Shown in pieces: positions 62,647 to 64,000 of a DNA stretch of 64,000 bases (position 1 is its first letter; every line of letters begins with the position of its first letter). Location of the stretch: contig NW_020825298.1 of assembly GCF_003286085.1 (NCBI RefSeq), forward strand, positions 2,604,001 to 2,668,000, written 5' to 3'. Origin of the DNA: Drosophila persimilis. Lineage: Eukaryota > Arthropoda > Insecta > Diptera > Drosophilidae. The notes under the pieces were generated by a model. It had not been told where the DNA came from. It made no database searches and saw nothing but the letters and a program-made list of their open reading frames with translations. A program made the position numbers and the translations under genes.

Positions 62647-62657
62647 CAGTGTGACCG
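62647..62657 (-). promoter_or_regulatory. Motif 1 core promoter element of kel
   Basis: CGGTCACACTG on the minus strand matches the fly core promoter Motif 1 (YGGTCACACTR, bound by M1BP) at every position, 67-112 nt upstream of the candidate start codons. Motif 1 promoters are TATA-less and typical of broadly expressed genes. Confidence 0.7.
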
Positions 62658-62689
62658 CGGATGTATTGATACAATATACGGTCTGCCCC

Positions 62690-62753
62690 TCAGAAGTATA
62701 CCGAAATATACAGTCTCATTTTCAAAATATACCGTAAATATACTGACGAATTC
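62690..62753 (-). promoter_or_regulatory. Motif 6-type elements upstream of kel
   Basis: On the minus strand, GTCAGTATATTT fits the fly core promoter Motif 6 (KTYRGTATWTTT) fully, and an adjacent TACGGTATATTT fits at 11 of 12 positions. Motif 6 commonly accompanies Motif 1. The 28-bp block at 62725-62753 is nearly repeated at 63003-63030. Confidence 0.5.
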
Positions 62754-63542
62754 AAGTTCTTTATTGCTCAATTTGATGTTCCGTCAAATATTATTAGCTA
62801 GCTAGAACGTTTAGCCCTGATCACATAATTTTACCCAATTGATGAATCAATTTTCTACAGGATATGCTTATTTTAATCTCTCTTTGTTTTGTAGTGTGTC
62901 TAAAATAATGTCTAAACATTTCCTCGATTCTAAACATTTCTGCAGACTCCCATTCAAGGAGATCAAAACAGAGAGCCATAACATTTTTGAAGAGAGCCCC
63001 AGAAATATACCGTAAATATGACGACGAATTTTCTACAATACTGGCTAATTGGGTTTAAACAAAGAAGGTGAACAAAAATGTATTTTTTTGTACATGGTAA
63101 CTACACACTTGCTACATATAAACAGCATACATATGTATTTATAAAAAAAATCTCGATAGTGATAATGATATTTTTCGGACCAATATATTGCGATGCCAAT
63201 TTTAGCGTTGCCCATCACTGCACACTTGTTTAGCGGGTGAAATAATTTAATTCAAATGCTAGGCATGTGGAAGAAGCAAGGACAATGGTGATTAGGTATA
63301 TGTGTCTTAGGTATTAGGTCTGGTAAATCCAATCGTTTCCACGGATGTCCTGTCGCCTGTCCGTAAATTTAAGCATCCTCGATTGCCAAATTGTCCATGG
63401 GTTTCCTGAAGGATGATTGAAACGCGGAATATCGCTACTAGTTCCCCCAAAAATACGAAATGTGTGTATCACAGTCGTATTTTGAAAAAGCGTACACTCT
63501 AAAGTTTTTATTACTATACTTTTGTATTGAGAATTTTTGGAA
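62754..63542. other. Intergenic region between kel and the second MST-HMG gene
   Basis: About 0.8 kb separating divergently transcribed genes. It includes the second copy of the Motif 6-like block (63003-63030) and otherwise plain AT-rich sequence. Confidence 0.5.
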
Positions 63543-63831
63543 ATGGTGGAAGCTAAAAAGTGCTCAAAGAAAGAAACTTACAAGCCAAAAAAGGTCGCCC
63601 GCCTCACCAATAAAGCCTATTTAAACTTTTTACGAAATTTCAAGAAAAAAAATAGCGGACTCCTGCCGCGAGAGATGGTCATGCGTGGTACTAAGGCTTG
63701 GTGTCGACTAAACAAACAGCAGAAGGAGAGATACCGCAAAATGGTAAGCAGCAATCACGGTCAAAAAAATTCTTTATATTCTTACGTTTATCTTTGATAT
63801 CCAGCAGAAAAGCACCAAGCGCCGTTGCTAG
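63543..63831 (+). CDS. MST-HMG-box protein, probable sperm chromatin protein, gene 2
   Basis: Two exons, 63543-63743 and 63805-63831, with a 61-bp intron, giving 75 residues. The ATG at 63543 is the first in frame; the upstream TTG is not a start. The N-terminus is lysine-rich. Residues about 22-67 form the short HMG-like box: NKAYLNFLRNFKKKNSGL, then LPREMVMRGTKAWCRL, then KQQKERYRKM. The intron follows the last Met codon of the box, as in the paralogue at 42077. The tail QKSTKRRC is basic with a terminal cysteine, as is common in protamine-like proteins that cross-link in sperm. These proteins compact DNA in the sperm nucleus; the family evolves fast. A second acceptor (CAGCAG) could drop the first tail residue. 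Confidence 0.78.
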
Positions 63832-63833
63832 CT

Positions 63834-63839
63834 AATAAA
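63834..63839 (+). terminator. Possible polyadenylation signal of MST-HMG gene 2
   Basis: AATAAA begins 3 nt after the stop codon, which would give an extremely short 3' UTR of about 20-30 nt. Confidence 0.4.
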
Positions 63840-64000
63840 GGGTAACCATAACATTCCCTTAACCAAAGCATAATTCGATCGGTTTGAAAAAACCAGCAAA
63901 GGGGCAACATAGTACCATCCTAGTGTTTCTAAATAGCCATTGCGTCGTTGCCGAACCCAGAGGAAAACCAGACTGAGACTGCTTAGTCTTAGCCTTTGCT
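63840..64000. other. End of window, nothing seen
   Basis: No gene or repeat is recognised in the last 160 bp. Confidence 0.5.

Overview
The window is nuclear DNA from a fruit fly of the genus Drosophila. Short introns of 55 to 75 bp with GT...AG ends, fly-type core promoter motifs, fly-specific gene families and an unmistakable orthologue of kelch (kel) all point there. The encoded kelch extension differs from my recollection of the D. melanogaster protein, so this is probably another Drosophila species. Gene content suggests Muller element B (D. melanogaster 2L near 36D-E), but that rests on memory.

Layout: (1) 1-3560, no gene; a palindromic tandem repeat array lies at 1354-3560. (2) 4078-7960, two head-to-tail CD36-family scavenger receptor genes on +. 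(3) 13547-14723, a secreted CUB-domain protein on -. (4) 14.8-48.4 kb, a gene-poor stretch of microsatellites, one decayed dispersed repeat and a few small candidate genes: a two-membrane-segment protein at 37473-37814, a single-membrane-segment protein at 35599-35901, two weak secreted-peptide candidates, and one clear sperm chromatin type gene (MST-HMG box) at 42077-42441. (5) 48424-54957, a secreted protein with fasciclin (FAS1) domains; its large first intron contains an intact gustatory receptor gene and a dead copy of it, both on the opposite strand. (6) 56660-62580 on -, kel. (7) 63543-63831, a second MST-HMG-box gene.

The most interesting system is kel. Its BTB-BACK-Kelch reading frame ends in an in-frame TGA, after which 818 further codons stay open across four exons. 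This is the known regulated stop-codon readthrough of kelch. In the spliced message I can draw a four-segment, 16-bp stem-loop starting 7 nt after the TGA. It is split by an intron in the DNA, so it can only form in spliced RNA. The extension carries three YEN(I/V) tyrosine motifs.

Other points: coordinated loss of one disulfide pair in the second CD36-family protein; a gustatory receptor pseudogene with a GT-to-CT splice donor change; and two MST-HMG-box genes sharing an intron position. Exon boundaries were placed by reading splice sites by eye and checking phase; no alignment or database search was run.
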